DNA of 64,000 bases from CADEED01 sp035502995. GTDB lineage: Bacteria; Pseudomonadota; Gammaproteobacteria; Steroidobacterales; Steroidobacteraceae. Below, piece by piece: positions 41,541 through 50,722 of this stretch. The stretch is from contig DATJTW010000010.1 in assembly GCA_035502995.1 (NCBI GenBank), positions 3,144 to 67,143 of the forward strand, in the 5' to 3' direction. The position numbers and the translations under genes are program-made. The notes under the pieces are model-generated. The model was not told the origin of the DNA. It worked only from the letters and a program-made list of their open reading frames with translations, and made no database searches. Each line of letters opens with the position of its first letter. The stretch's first letter is position 1.

Positions 41541-42608
41541 ATGATCCGCCTGCGCCTGGTGCTCTGCCTCCTCGTCGTCTCGACCGCGTCGGCCGCCGAT
41601 CTCCTGCCCGGCGCAACGAAGAAGCTCGACGCGTACTTCGACCTGCTGCAGCAGCAGGGGCTCGTCAACGGCTCGATCGCGATCTCCGAGCGCGGCGCGG
41701 TGCGCTTCAGCCGGCCGCTCGGCTTCGCCAGCATCGAGAACGGCCGGCCGCAGCCGGCGGATGAAGGCACGCGGTACCGCATCGGCGCGGTGTCGCGCCT
41801 GTTCACCGCGGCCCTGACGATGCAGCTCGCCGAGTCCGCGACGATCACGCTCGACAACACGCTGGCCGAGTTCTACCCGGACCTGCCGAACGCGACACAC
41901 ATCACCTACCGCCAGCTGCTGCAGGATCGCAGCGGCCTGTCCGACTATGCCGCGTCCCCGACGCTGGCCGATGCGCGCGCGACGCCGCGCAGCCACGCGG
42001 ACCTGCTGAAGCTGATCGAAACCGGCGGCACGCGCTTCCCGCCCGGCGAACGCGTCGACGTCGTCGACACGAACTATCTACTGCTCGGTTACGTACTGGA
42101 GAAGGTCCGCGAGAAATCCTACGACGAGATCCTCCGGCGCCAGGTCGCGGCGAAGCTCGGCATCGCCCGCACCTACTACGCGGGCTCGGGCCTGGCGTCG
42201 TCGCTCGAGGCCCGGTCGTATCGCTGGAACGATGGCTGGCAGGCCGTGCCCGACGACGACGCGTCGTTGAGCGGCGGCGCCGGCGCACTGCTGTCGAACG
42301 CCGGCGATCTCGTTACGTTCACGGACGCCATGTTCGCCGGCAGGATCGTGACGCCGTACAGCCTGGGAAACATGCGCGAGCAGGGCATCGGCCTGCGCAG
42401 CCTCGACATCGCCGGCGCGTCGTGCCTCGGCGCGCGCGGCCGCACCGCCGCGTTCGACACGTTCGTCTGCCATTTCCCCGACCGCCGCCTCACGATCGCA
42501 TGGACCGGAAACGGCACGCGCGTGCCGGTCGATCAGCTGCTCGACGAGACGCTGCGGCTGGTGTTCGAAAAGGGGCGAAAGCCGCCGAAGACGGTCGCGC
42601 CGGAGTAA
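41541..42608 (+). CDS. Exported beta-lactamase-fold serine hydrolase homologue, catalytic residues replaced
   Basis: A 355-residue class C beta-lactamase/PBP4-like protein with a signal peptide (LRLVLCLLVVSTASA). The fold is clear (GSIAISERGAVRFSRPLGFASIENGRPQPADEGTRYRIGAVSRLFTA, LLQDRSGLSDYA, LLLGYVLEKVREKSYDEIL). The SxxK motif expected after RIG reads AVSR: both the nucleophilic Ser and the Lys are gone. The YxN motif reads DTN. It is therefore probably inactive as a hydrolase, perhaps a binding protein. Divergent from a WYL regulator with a shared operator-like site. Confidence 0.85.
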   Translation: MIRLRLVLCLLVVSTASAADLLPGATKKLDAYFDLLQQQGLVNGSIAISERGAVRFSRPLGFASIENGRPQPADEGTRYRIGAVSRLFTAALTMQLAESATITLDNTLAEFYPDLPNATHITYRQLLQDRSGLSDYAASPTLADARATPRSHADLLKLIETGGTRFPPGERVDVVDTNYLLLGYVLEKVREKSYDEILRRQVAAKLGIARTYYAGSGLASSLEARSYRWNDGWQAVPDDDASLSGGAGALLSNAGDLVTFTDAMFAGRIVTPYSLGNMREQGIGLRSLDIAGASCLGARGRTAAFDTFVCHFPDRRLTIAWTGNGTRVPVDQLLDETLRLVFEKGRKPPKTVAPE

Positions 42609-42655
42609 CGGCCCGCGCTCTCGGTAGATAGGGACGGCAGGCGCGGCGCCGCGCC

Positions 42656-43636
42656 TCAGCCTGGCAGGATGACGGTCGCGCCCGTCGTCTTCCGGCTTTC
42701 GAGATCGCGGTGCGCCTGCGCCGCATCCGCCAGCGCGTAGCGCTGGTTGATCTGCACCTTCACCCATTTCTTCTTCACGGCCGCGAAGGTTTCGCGCGCG
42801 ACCTTGTCGAGATCTCCCCGCGTGGCCGTGTAGTCGTACAGCGTCGGCCGCGTCAGCGTCAGCGAGCCGCGCTTCGCGAGCTCGCCCGGCGCGAACGGCG
42901 CGACCGGCCCCGACGCATTGCCGAAACTGATCATGTGTCCCCGCCGCCTCAGGCAATCCAGCGACTCGAAGAACGTGTCCTTGCCGACGGAGTCGTAGAT
43001 CACGTCGGCGCCGACGCCCTTCGTCAGCTTGCGCACGGACGCGACGACGTCGTCGCGCCCGCGCACCAGTACGTGCCTGCAGCCGTTCTTCTTCGCGAGT
43101 GTCGCCTTCTCGTCGTTGCCGACGATGCCTATCACGGTGACGCCGAGCGCTTTCGCCCACTGCGACAGGATCAGGCCGAGCCCGCCCGCCGCCGCGTGCA
43201 GGACGACGACGTCACCGCGCTGCACGCGATGCGTGTGGCGCAGCAGGTAGCAGGCCGTCATGCCCTTCAGCATCAGCACCGCGGCCTGCTCGTCGCTCAC
43301 GCCGCGCGGGATCTTCACCAGCGGCGCGACCGGCACATTGCGCACGTCGCAGTACGCGCCCGGCACGTTGTGCACGTAGCCGACGCGGTCGCCGACCTTG
43401 AAGCCGCGCACCTTCCTGCCCAATGCCACGACGACGCCGGCCGCCTCGCGGCCGAGCCCCGCCGGCATCGACTTCTGGGGATAGAGCCCGGTGCGGTCGT
43501 ACACGTCGATGAAGTTCAGGCCGATCGCCGTGTGGCGCACCTGCACTTCGCCTTCACCCGGCGGCCCGACCTCGACGTCTTCGAGACGCAGGACTTCGGG
43601 TCCGCCGGTTTCGTGGATGCGGATGGCGCGTGACAT
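42656..43636 (-). CDS. Quinone oxidoreductase (NADPH, zeta-crystallin type)
   Basis: A 326-residue zinc-free MDR: GEVQVRHTAIGLNFIDVYDRTGLYP, LGREAAGVVVALG, VLMLKGMTACYLL, and the NADPH-binding loop HAAAGGLGLILSQWAKALGVTVIGIVG. It is of the Qor type that reduces quinones or enones by one or two electrons. Cytosolic, full length. Downstream of amt in the same direction (24-base gap), but functional connection is not evident. Confidence 0.93.
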   Translation of the reverse strand: MSRAIRIHETGGPEVLRLEDVEVGPPGEGEVQVRHTAIGLNFIDVYDRTGLYPQKSMPAGLGREAAGVVVALGRKVRGFKVGDRVGYVHNVPGAYCDVRNVPVAPLVKIPRGVSDEQAAVLMLKGMTACYLLRHTHRVQRGDVVVLHAAAGGLGLILSQWAKALGVTVIGIVGNDEKATLAKKNGCRHVLVRGRDDVVASVRKLTKGVGADVIYDSVGKDTFFESLDCLRRRGHMISFGNASGPVAPFAPGELAKRGSLTLTRPTLYDYTATRGDLDKVARETFAAVKKKWVKVQINQRYALADAAQAHRDLESRKTTGATVILPG

Positions 43637-43660
43637 GGGAGCTCCGGAAACTCGTGGGGT

Positions 43661-44968
<1,308 letters not shown>

Positions 44969-45025
44969 TTTTTTCAACCCCTCGTCAGCGGCCGGAAGGA
45001 CCGCGTTTCAACGACTCAAGCGAAC

Positions 45026-45059
45026 CCGGCGCCCCGCTGTCCCGGGGCGCCGGCGTTTT
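45026..45059 (+). terminator. Strong stem-loop between glnK and amt, terminator-like on the plus strand only
   Basis: An 11-base perfect stem (CCGGCGCCCCG / CGGGGCGCCGG, 45026-45036 and 45043-45053) with a 6-base loop is followed on the plus strand by CGTTTTATT. That is a rho-independent form for plus-strand transcription, although no plus-strand gene precedes it. On the minus strand, where glnK and amt lie, no T-run follows, so there it may be an mRNA-processing or attenuating hairpin. Confidence 0.5.
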
Positions 45060-45081
45060 ATTGCTCTTTGCTCGCTTTGCC

Positions 45082-45420
45082 TTACAGCGCGCTGTTGTCC
45101 GTTTCGCCCGTGCGAATACGGATGACGCGATCGATGTCGGTGATGAAGATCTTGCCGTCGCCGACCTTGCCGGTCTTGGCGGCCTTCAGGATGGCCTCGA
45201 CCACTTGGTCGACGAGATCGCTGCGCACGGCTACTTCAATTTTGGTTTTCGGGACGAAGTCGACGACGTATTCCGCGCCGCGATAGAGCTCCGTGTGGCC
45301 GCGCTGGCGGCCGAAGCCCTTAACCTCCGTCACCGTCATGCCAGAAACGCCGATCTCGGACAGTGCGGCACGCACGTCGTCGAGTTTGAAAGGCTTGATG
45401 ATGGCGGTGACCAATTTCAT
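45082..45420 (-). CDS. glnK: Nitrogen regulatory protein P-II
   Basis: A 112-residue PII protein: MKLVTAIIKPFKLDDVRAALSEIGVSGMTVTEVKGFGRQ, the T-loop with uridylylation Tyr51 (ELYRGAEYVVDF) and the C-terminal TGKVGDGKIFITDIDRVIRIRTGE. It senses 2-oxoglutarate and ATP/ADP and binds Amt. ATG 45420 with GGGAG upstream is chosen; the frame is open 14 codons further. Being encoded next to amt, it is the GlnK form rather than GlnB. A sigma54-like promoter lies 62 bases upstream. Confidence 0.95.
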   Translation of the reverse strand: MKLVTAIIKPFKLDDVRAALSEIGVSGMTVTEVKGFGRQRGHTELYRGAEYVVDFVPKTKIEVAVRSDLVDQVVEAILKAAKTGKVGDGKIFITDIDRVIRIRTGETDNSAL

Positions 45421-45481
45421 TTCTTTATCTCCCAAATCTTTAGTGAACCTGGCCGCCGACACCGGCGAGCCTTAATCGCAG

Positions 45482-45497
45482 TGCACCTTCCGTGCCA
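45482..45497 (-). promoter_or_regulatory. Sigma-54-like promoter for glnK-amt
   Basis: On the minus strand TGGCAC-GGAAG-GTGCA, against the consensus TGGCAC-N5-TTGCW: one mismatch with exact GG/GC spacing. The 210-base gap 45421-45630 holds this site and, nearer the divergent gene (about 45590-45610), a weak NtrC-like half-site GCACC. Nitrogen-limitation control of glnK-amt through NtrC and sigma54 is known in many proteobacteria. Confidence 0.7.
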
Positions 45498-45630
45498 GTA
45501 TCCGGAAAGCCCAACATAGCGGCAATTGAGGGATTGAAGGGCTGGCCGGCGATTTTCGCGGCACTAATTTAGCGCGCGAGAATTCTTTCCGCCCAACTAT
45601 GGTGCGACAGCGGATTCCTACCGGAGCGAC

Positions 45631-46899
45631 ATGGACCCGACCCGACAACGCGTGGTGATCATCGGCGGCGGCCAGGCCGCGGCGCAGGCCAGCGAAACGC
45701 TGCGCAAGAAAGGTCACACGGGCCCCATCACGTTGATCGGCGACGAGTCGCTGCTGCCCTATCAACGTCCGCCGCTTTCGAAGAAATACCTGGCCGGCAC
45801 GTTCGACCGGGATCGCCTGCCGTTCCGGCACGCCGCGCACTACGAGGAGCATGCCATCGATGTCCGGCTCGGTTTCGCGGCCGTGCGCATCGATCGCGAG
45901 CGGCGCCGCGTCGAGATCGCGGACGGCAGCGCCGTGGATTACGACGCGTTGCTGATCGCCACCGGCAGCCGGCCGCGCGCGCTGCCGTTGCCCGGCGCCG
46001 AGCTCGCCGGCGTCTTCAGCCTGCGCAGCGTCGCGGACGTGGATCGCCTGCGCGCGGAGCTCGTGCCAGGACGGCGCGGCGTCATCGTCGGCGGCGGCTA
46101 CATCGGGCTCGAAGTGGCGGCGACGTGCCGCGAGGCCGGCGTCGAGGTGACGGTGCTCGAGGCCGCGGAGCGCCTGATGGCACGCGTCGCGGCGCCGGCG
46201 GTCTCGGCGTTCTACGCGGCGGAACACGCGCGGCATGGCGTCGACGTGCGCTGCGGCGCGCGCATCCATTCGCTGGTCGGCGCGGACGCGGCGGCCGGCA
46301 CGCGCGCGGCGCACGCTGCCGCGGTGGGCGCGCAACGCGTCGCCGCGGTGCGCCTCGGCGGCAGCGACGTGCCGGCGGATTTCGTGCTGGTGGCGATCGG
46401 CGTCGAACCCGTGGATGCGCTGGCGCGCGATGCGGGCCTGGATTGCGACGGCGGCATCGTCGTCGACGAATACTGCAGGACTTCGGATCCGCACATCTGG
46501 GCCGCGGGCGACGTCACGCGGCATCCGAGTCTCCACTACGGCGCGCGCCTGCGGCTGGAATCGGTCGACAACGCGTTCGAGCAGGGCGCGAGCGCCGCCC
46601 TGAACCTGCTCGGACTAACTACCGTGCACGACAAGGTGCCGTGGTTCTGGTCCGACCAGTACGACCTGAAGCTGGTGATCGTCGGGCTGAACGCGGGATA
46701 CGACGACGTGATCCTGCGCGGCGACCCCGCGACGCGCGCGTTCAGCGTCTGCTACCTGCGCGGCGGCGAGCTGATCGCGGTGGAGACCGTGAACCACACG
46801 AAGGACCAGATGGCCGCGCGCAAGCTGGTGCCGGCGCGCGTCCGGCCGGATCGCGCGCGGTTGGCGGATCCGGCCGTGCCGTTGAAGGACTGCGTCTAG
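45631..46899 (+). CDS. FAD-dependent ferredoxin/rubredoxin reductase-like protein
   Basis: A 422-residue flavoprotein: FAD-binding RVVIIGGGQAAAQASETLRKKG, YQRPPLSKKYLAG, ALLIATGSRPR, the NAD(H) loop GVIVGGGYIGLEVAATCREAGVEVTVLE, and the FAD site VVDEYCRTSDPHIWAAGDV. The C-terminal Reductase_C domain (KVPWFWSDQYDLKLVIVGL) is typical of reductases serving oxygenase ferredoxins. A redox partner gene is not present in the window. GGAG lies before the ATG. An Ala/Arg-rich insert (AAAGTRAAHAAAVGAQ) sits in a surface loop. Confidence 0.92.
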   Translation: MDPTRQRVVIIGGGQAAAQASETLRKKGHTGPITLIGDESLLPYQRPPLSKKYLAGTFDRDRLPFRHAAHYEEHAIDVRLGFAAVRIDRERRRVEIADGSAVDYDALLIATGSRPRALPLPGAELAGVFSLRSVADVDRLRAELVPGRRGVIVGGGYIGLEVAATCREAGVEVTVLEAAERLMARVAAPAVSAFYAAEHARHGVDVRCGARIHSLVGADAAAGTRAAHAAAVGAQRVAAVRLGGSDVPADFVLVAIGVEPVDALARDAGLDCDGGIVVDEYCRTSDPHIWAAGDVTRHPSLHYGARLRLESVDNAFEQGASAALNLLGLTTVHDKVPWFWSDQYDLKLVIVGLNAGYDDVILRGDPATRAFSVCYLRGGELIAVETVNHTKDQMAARKLVPARVRPDRARLADPAVPLKDCV

Positions 46900-46900
46900 C

Positions 46901-47527
46901 TCACGCGGCGTTGGGCAGCGCCGGGGCCGCGAGCGCCGCAATGTGCCGCTTCGCCTGCGTCAGCGCCGCTTCCCGGGCCTCCGGACCGTAGCCGACCTTC
47001 TCGGCGCGCACGAACGTCACGTCCGTGATGCCGACGAAGCCGAGCAGGTGCCGCAGGTACGGCTCCTGGAAGTCGACGGCCATCGCCGGGCCTTCGCTGT
47101 ACAGACCGCCGCGACTCTCGACGACGATCGCGCGCTTGCCGGTCAGCAGGCCCTTCGGTCCCGCTTCCGAATAAGAGAACGTCTCGCCGGCGCGCAGCAC
47201 GTGGTCGAACCAGGCCCGCAGTCCGGTGGTCACGCCGAAGTTGTACATCGGCGCACCGATGACGATCGTGTCCGCCGCGCGCAGCTCGGCGATCAATTCG
47301 TTGGAGAGGGCCCGCGCGCGCTGCTCGGCCGGCGTCGTCGGCGTGCCGCGCACGCCGTTCAGCGTGTCCGTGGCGAGGTGCGGGACCGGGTTCGCGCCGA
47401 GGTCGCGGCGCACGACCGTCGCGTCCGGATTCGCATCGAGCAGCCGGTTCGCGGTCTCTTCGACGAGCACGCGGGACACCGAACCCTCGGCCGCCGCGCT
47501 GCTGTTGATGACGAGTAGTGACTTCAT
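46901..47527 (-). CDS. azoR: FMN-dependent NADH-azoreductase
   Basis: A 208-residue flavodoxin-fold enzyme: LLVINSSAAAEGSVSRVL, ADTIVIGAPMYNFGVTTGLRAWFDHVLRAGETFSY and VVESRGGLYSEGP are the AzoR signature segments. It reduces azo dyes and quinones with NADH via FMN. A strong AAGGAG lies before ATG 47527. It is divergent from a LysR gene; an inverted repeat in the shared gap suggests direct control. The stop is one base from the convergent flavoprotein gene's stop. Confidence 0.94.
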   Translation of the reverse strand: MKSLLVINSSAAAEGSVSRVLVEETANRLLDANPDATVVRRDLGANPVPHLATDTLNGVRGTPTTPAEQRARALSNELIAELRAADTIVIGAPMYNFGVTTGLRAWFDHVLRAGETFSYSEAGPKGLLTGKRAIVVESRGGLYSEGPAMAVDFQEPYLRHLLGFVGITDVTFVRAEKVGYGPEAREAALTQAKRHIAALAAPALPNAA

Positions 47528-47561
47528 GACCTTCTCCTTCCTGCTTGATTCCGTCTTTCCT

Positions 47562-47581
47562 GGGACGCATCTTTGCGTTCC
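47562..47581. promoter_or_regulatory. Inverted repeat in the azoR/LysR divergent gap
   Basis: GGGACGCA-tctt-TGCGTTCC, 8-base arms with one mismatch. A further half-site GGAACGCAA lies at 47632-47640, just before the LysR start. Repeats of the same word at about 70-base spacing fit LysR-type regulatory and activation sites. Confidence 0.6.
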
Positions 47582-47642
47582 TGATATCGGACGAGTAGCC
47601 CCGAAAACTGCGACCCGGTGTTGCCAAAAGTGGAACGCAAGC

Positions 47643-48629
47643 ATGGAAATTGAAGACATTCAGGCCTTTGTGGCCGTTGCCGAGGCCGGCGGACTGAGCC
47701 CGGCGGCGAAGCGGCTGGGCGTCAGCAAGTCGATCGTCAGCCGGCAGATCGCCCGGCTGGAGAAGTCGCTGGGCGCGCGCCTGTTGTCGCGCACGACGCG
47801 CGGCGCGGCGCTCACCGAAGCCGGCGCGAGCTTCCGCGAGCACGCGGTGCGCATCACGGCCGAGGCCGATGCGGCGCGCGACTCGGTGGCGCCGGATGGA
47901 AAGGTGCGCGGCAAGTTGCGCGTATCCGCGCCGCTGTCGTTCGGCGCCACGCATTTCGCGCCGGTGCTCGCCGAGCTCGCGGTCCGCTTTCCCGATCTCG
48001 AGGTGCACGCTTCGTACAGCGACCGGCACGTCGACCTCGTGACCGAGGGTTTCGACGCCGCGATCCGGCTCGGCATGCTCGAGGACACGAACCTCGTCGC
48101 GAGGAAGATCGCGACGTTCGGCGGGCGGCTGGTCGCGAGTCCTGCCTACCTGGCGAAGCACGGCACGCCGCGGACACCGGCGGATCTGAACGCACACGTC
48201 GCGGTGAACCGCACGAACGACACGTGGCCGCTGAAACACGGCGACGAGGAGATCACCATCCATCCGCGCGCGCGGTTCACCGCCGACAACGGCGCTGCGC
48301 TCGTGCCCGGCGTACTCGCCGGGCTGGGCATCGCGTTGCTGCCGGATTTCCTGATCGAGGACCACATCGCGAGCGGCGCGCTGGTGGCATTGCTGCCGGA
48401 CTACCCGATGCCGCAGGCCGGCGTCTACGTGGTCAGGCCGCCGGGCGGCAGCGCGTCGTGCAAGGTGCGCGCGCTGATCGAGATCCTGGCGGAACGGTTC
48501 AGCACCTGCACCGTGCCGGCGTTCGATACCGGCTCAGGGAAAGCGCCAGCGAAACAGCGTGTAGACGATGCCGAGCACGAACAACGTGCCGAAGACGTGC
48601 TTGTTCCAGCGCGCCAGCCAGAGCGGTAG
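47643..48629 (+). CDS. LysR family transcriptional regulator
   Basis: A 328-residue LysR protein: the winged helix MEIEDIQAFVAVAEAGGLSPAAKRLGVSKSIVSRQIARLEKSLGARLLSRTTRG and a co-inducer domain of the CrgA/aromatic-type subgroup (LVTEGFDAAIRLGMLEDTNLVARKI, GLGIALLPDFLIEDHIASGALVALLPDY). The last 40 or so residues are polar, not family-like, and are encoded antisense to the convergent membrane protein gene (96-base overlap). Probably regulates azoR. Confidence 0.92.
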   Translation: MEIEDIQAFVAVAEAGGLSPAAKRLGVSKSIVSRQIARLEKSLGARLLSRTTRGAALTEAGASFREHAVRITAEADAARDSVAPDGKVRGKLRVSAPLSFGATHFAPVLAELAVRFPDLEVHASYSDRHVDLVTEGFDAAIRLGMLEDTNLVARKIATFGGRLVASPAYLAKHGTPRTPADLNAHVAVNRTNDTWPLKHGDEEITIHPRARFTADNGAALVPGVLAGLGIALLPDFLIEDHIASGALVALLPDYPMPQAGVYVVRPPGGSASCKVRALIEILAERFSTCTVPAFDTGSGKAPAKQRVDDAEHEQRAEDVLVPARQPER

Positions 48630-48875
48630 ATAGATGTCGAAGTTGGCGCGCCGGTCGCCGGTATGACGCGCCGCGATGTCGGTCAGCGGACAGCGCATCC
48701 GGTTGGCGAACAACACGCCGACCTCGATCATCACGACCGCGATGAGGACGAACGCCGCCCGCAGCTCGCGCTGCCAGGCGACGACCGGGATCGCGACGAT
48801 GCAACCGGCGAACGCCGCCCAGACCAGGGTGTGCAGCGCCTTGATCGTGCGTAAAGCGGCCAGGTTCGGGTCCAC
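48534..48875 (-). CDS. Small membrane protein of unknown function
   Basis: A 113-residue protein with three helices: LHTLVWAAFAGCIVAIPVVAW, LRAAFVLIAVVMIEVGVLFAN and NKHVFGTLFVLGIVYTLFRW. Between the last two is a polar loop RMRCPLTDIAARHTGDRRANFDIYLPLWLAR. Conserved-looking motifs (CPLTDIAA, NFDIYLP) suggest a real small family, but I cannot name it. Convergent with and overlapping the LysR gene; 116 bases upstream the BlaI operon starts in the other direction. Confidence 0.75.
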   Translation of the reverse strand: MDPNLAALRTIKALHTLVWAAFAGCIVAIPVVAWQRELRAAFVLIAVVMIEVGVLFANRMRCPLTDIAARHTGDRRANFDIYLPLWLARWNKHVFGTLFVLGIVYTLFRWRFP

Positions 48876-48930
48876 GGGCGGTCATTAAGTCAGTTTCGGG
48901 AGCCGGTGAAAACCGCGATTGCAATCGCTA

Positions 48931-48963
48931 CTACATCTGTCATAGAGTCGACCACAGATGTAG
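48931..48963. promoter_or_regulatory. BlaI-type operator upstream of the BlaI/BlaR1-like operon
   Basis: CTACATCTGT (48931-48940), 13 bases, ACAGATGTAG (48954-48963): a perfect 10-base inverted repeat, and each arm also contains an ACA-N2-TGT dyad like known BlaI/MecI operators (TACA..TGTA). It lies 28 bases before the GTG start, over a plausible promoter (TTGCAA at 48919, CATAGA near 48941). Autorepression is likely. Confidence 0.75.
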
Positions 48964-48991
48964 GGACCTCGCTCCAGGAGACGACGACACC

Positions 48992-49393
48992 GTGGCCGAT
49001 CCGAAACTCAGCGCGCTGGAATTGAAGATCATGAACGAGCTGTGGAGCCGCGGTGCCTGCTCGATCCGCGAGATCCACGAGGCGGTCGCGAAGAAGGACC
49101 GCCCGGCCTACACGACCGTGCAGACCATGGTCTACCGCCTCGAGACCAAGGGCGCCGTGCGGCGGACGAAGAAGATAGGCAACGCCCACGTGTTCGAAGC
49201 GACCACCTCGCGCGCGTCGGTCCAGTCGCGGCTGGTCCGCGAGTTGCTCGGCCTGTTCGGCGGCAGCGCGCAGCCGCTGATGGCGCACCTGGTCGAGACC
49301 GGCAAGATCACGCGCGCCGACATCGACGGCGCCGCCAAACTGCTGCGAGAGCACGCGGGCAAGAGCGCCGGCGCGAAGGACGAAGCCGGATGA
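48992..49393 (+). CDS. BlaI/MecI/CopY family transcriptional repressor
   Basis: A 133-residue repressor with a GTG start: winged helix KLSALELKIMNELWSRGACSIREIHEAVAKKDRPAYTTVQTMVYRLETKGAVRRTKKIGNAHVFEA, then a C-terminal dimerisation/cleavage region. In the Bla/Mec paradigm it is cleaved or displaced after signalling by BlaR1. The stop overlaps the BlaR1-like gene start (ATGA). Upstream operator as listed. Likely targets: its own operon and unknown others. Confidence 0.92.
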   Translation: MADPKLSALELKIMNELWSRGACSIREIHEAVAKKDRPAYTTVQTMVYRLETKGAVRRTKKIGNAHVFEATTSRASVQSRLVRELLGLFGGSAQPLMAHLVETGKITRADIDGAAKLLREHAGKSAGAKDEAG

Positions 49394-50718
49394 TCTCCGC
49401 GCTGCTCGACCACCTCTGGCAATCCACGCTGTTCGGCGGCGGCGCCTGGCTGCTGACGCTGGCGCTGCGCGGCAACGCCGCCGCGGTGCGCCACGGCCTG
49501 TGGGTGGCGGCGGCGGTGAAGTTCCTCGTGCCGTTCTCGGCGCTGTTCGCGCTCGGCGCGGTCTTCGGTTTCGCGACTCCGGTCGATGCCAGCCCCCCAA
49601 TGTTGAGCGTCGCGGAGGTCGCGACGCCGGTGATATCGCCGGCGTTTTCTCTGCACGAAGCGGCACGGGATCCGGCGCCCGTGCTGCTCGGGGGATTGCT
49701 CGCGGTGTGGCTGACCGGCGCCGTCGTGGTGGCGGTACGCTGGGCGCGCGCCTGGCGGGCTGCCGAACGCATCACGAGCGCGGCGCGCCGCGTGCCGGGC
49801 TCGCCCGCCGACGTGCGCATCGTCGATGCCGATGTCGAGCCCGCGGTGGCGCGCGTCTTCCGGCCCGTCGTGCTGCTGCCCGCGGCACTGCTCGCGAAGC
49901 TGTCGCCCCCGCAGCTCGATGCGATCGTCGCGCACGAACGCGCGCACATCGCGCGGCGCGACAACCTCAGCGCGCACCTGCAGCGGCTGGTGGAGACGGT
50001 GTTCTGGTTCCATCCGCTCGTGTGGTGGATAGGCCGCCAGCAGGTCGACGAGCGCGAGCGCGCCTGCGACGAGAGCGTCATCGAACAGGGCCACGATGGC
50101 GCCGCCTACGCCGAGGGCATCCTCGCGGTCTGCCGCCACTCGTTCGCGGCCACGCGGTGCGCCGCCACCGCGTCGGCGCTGTCCGGCGATCTCACGCTGC
50201 GCATCCGCGGCATCCTCGGTGGTGCGCGTCCGCGCGCGCTCGGTGTTCTCAAGGCGGCCGCGTTGTCGGTCGCGTCGATTGCAGTGGCTGCCGGGCCGCT
50301 CGCAGCCGGCGCGGTCGACGACGCGGCGCGCCGACGCGAATCGCTGGCGCACGACGTGCGCCTGCTCGACTCCGCGGTCATCTACGTGGCGCCCGCCGGT
50401 GGTGGACGCGCCGGCGTCGGCGCGGAAGCGAACGTGGTCCACGTGCGCAACAGCTCGTTGCGCGAGCTGGTCGCCGCGGCCTACGACGTTCACCTCTGGA
50501 ACGTCACGGGCGGCGGCGACTGGCTCGACTCGCCGCGCTACGAATTCCGCGCCGAGCTCCCCGGCGTGCTGGCCGATCCGGACGATTTCGATCCGCGCGC
50601 GCTGCGCGGCGTCGTCAACAAACTACTCGCCTCGCGCTTCGATCTCGGGTTGTACGTGAACCGCCAGTGCCAGGTGCGCTGTGGCGACGGGACGCTGGTC
50701 GCCGATTCCGCACGGTGA
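49390..50718 (+). CDS. M56 (BlaR1-like) membrane metallopeptidase with DUF3738-like tail
   Basis: A 442-residue protein with four membrane helices in the N-terminal half. The M56 zinc motif is VAHERAHIARRDN (His182, Glu183, His186), with ERACDE further on. The C-terminal periplasmic part is not a penicillin-binding domain but a DUF3738-like module (VVHVRNSSLRELVAAAYDVHLWNVTGGGDWLDSPRYEFRAELPG). It probably senses an unknown envelope signal and inactivates the co-encoded BlaI. Followed five bases later by a paralogue. Confidence 0.9.
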   Translation: MISALLDHLWQSTLFGGGAWLLTLALRGNAAAVRHGLWVAAAVKFLVPFSALFALGAVFGFATPVDASPPMLSVAEVATPVISPAFSLHEAARDPAPVLLGGLLAVWLTGAVVVAVRWARAWRAAERITSAARRVPGSPADVRIVDADVEPAVARVFRPVVLLPAALLAKLSPPQLDAIVAHERAHIARRDNLSAHLQRLVETVFWFHPLVWWIGRQQVDERERACDESVIEQGHDGAAYAEGILAVCRHSFAATRCAATASALSGDLTLRIRGILGGARPRALGVLKAAALSVASIAVAAGPLAAGAVDDAARRRESLAHDVRLLDSAVIYVAPAGGGRAGVGAEANVVHVRNSSLRELVAAAYDVHLWNVTGGGDWLDSPRYEFRAELPGVLADPDDFDPRALRGVVNKLLASRFDLGLYVNRQCQVRCGDGTLVADSAR

Positions 50719-50722
50719 CCGC

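Noticed and set aside
45026..45059. Ordinary terminator after glnK
   Set aside because: The T-run follows the hairpin only on the plus strand, while glnK and amt are on the minus strand.
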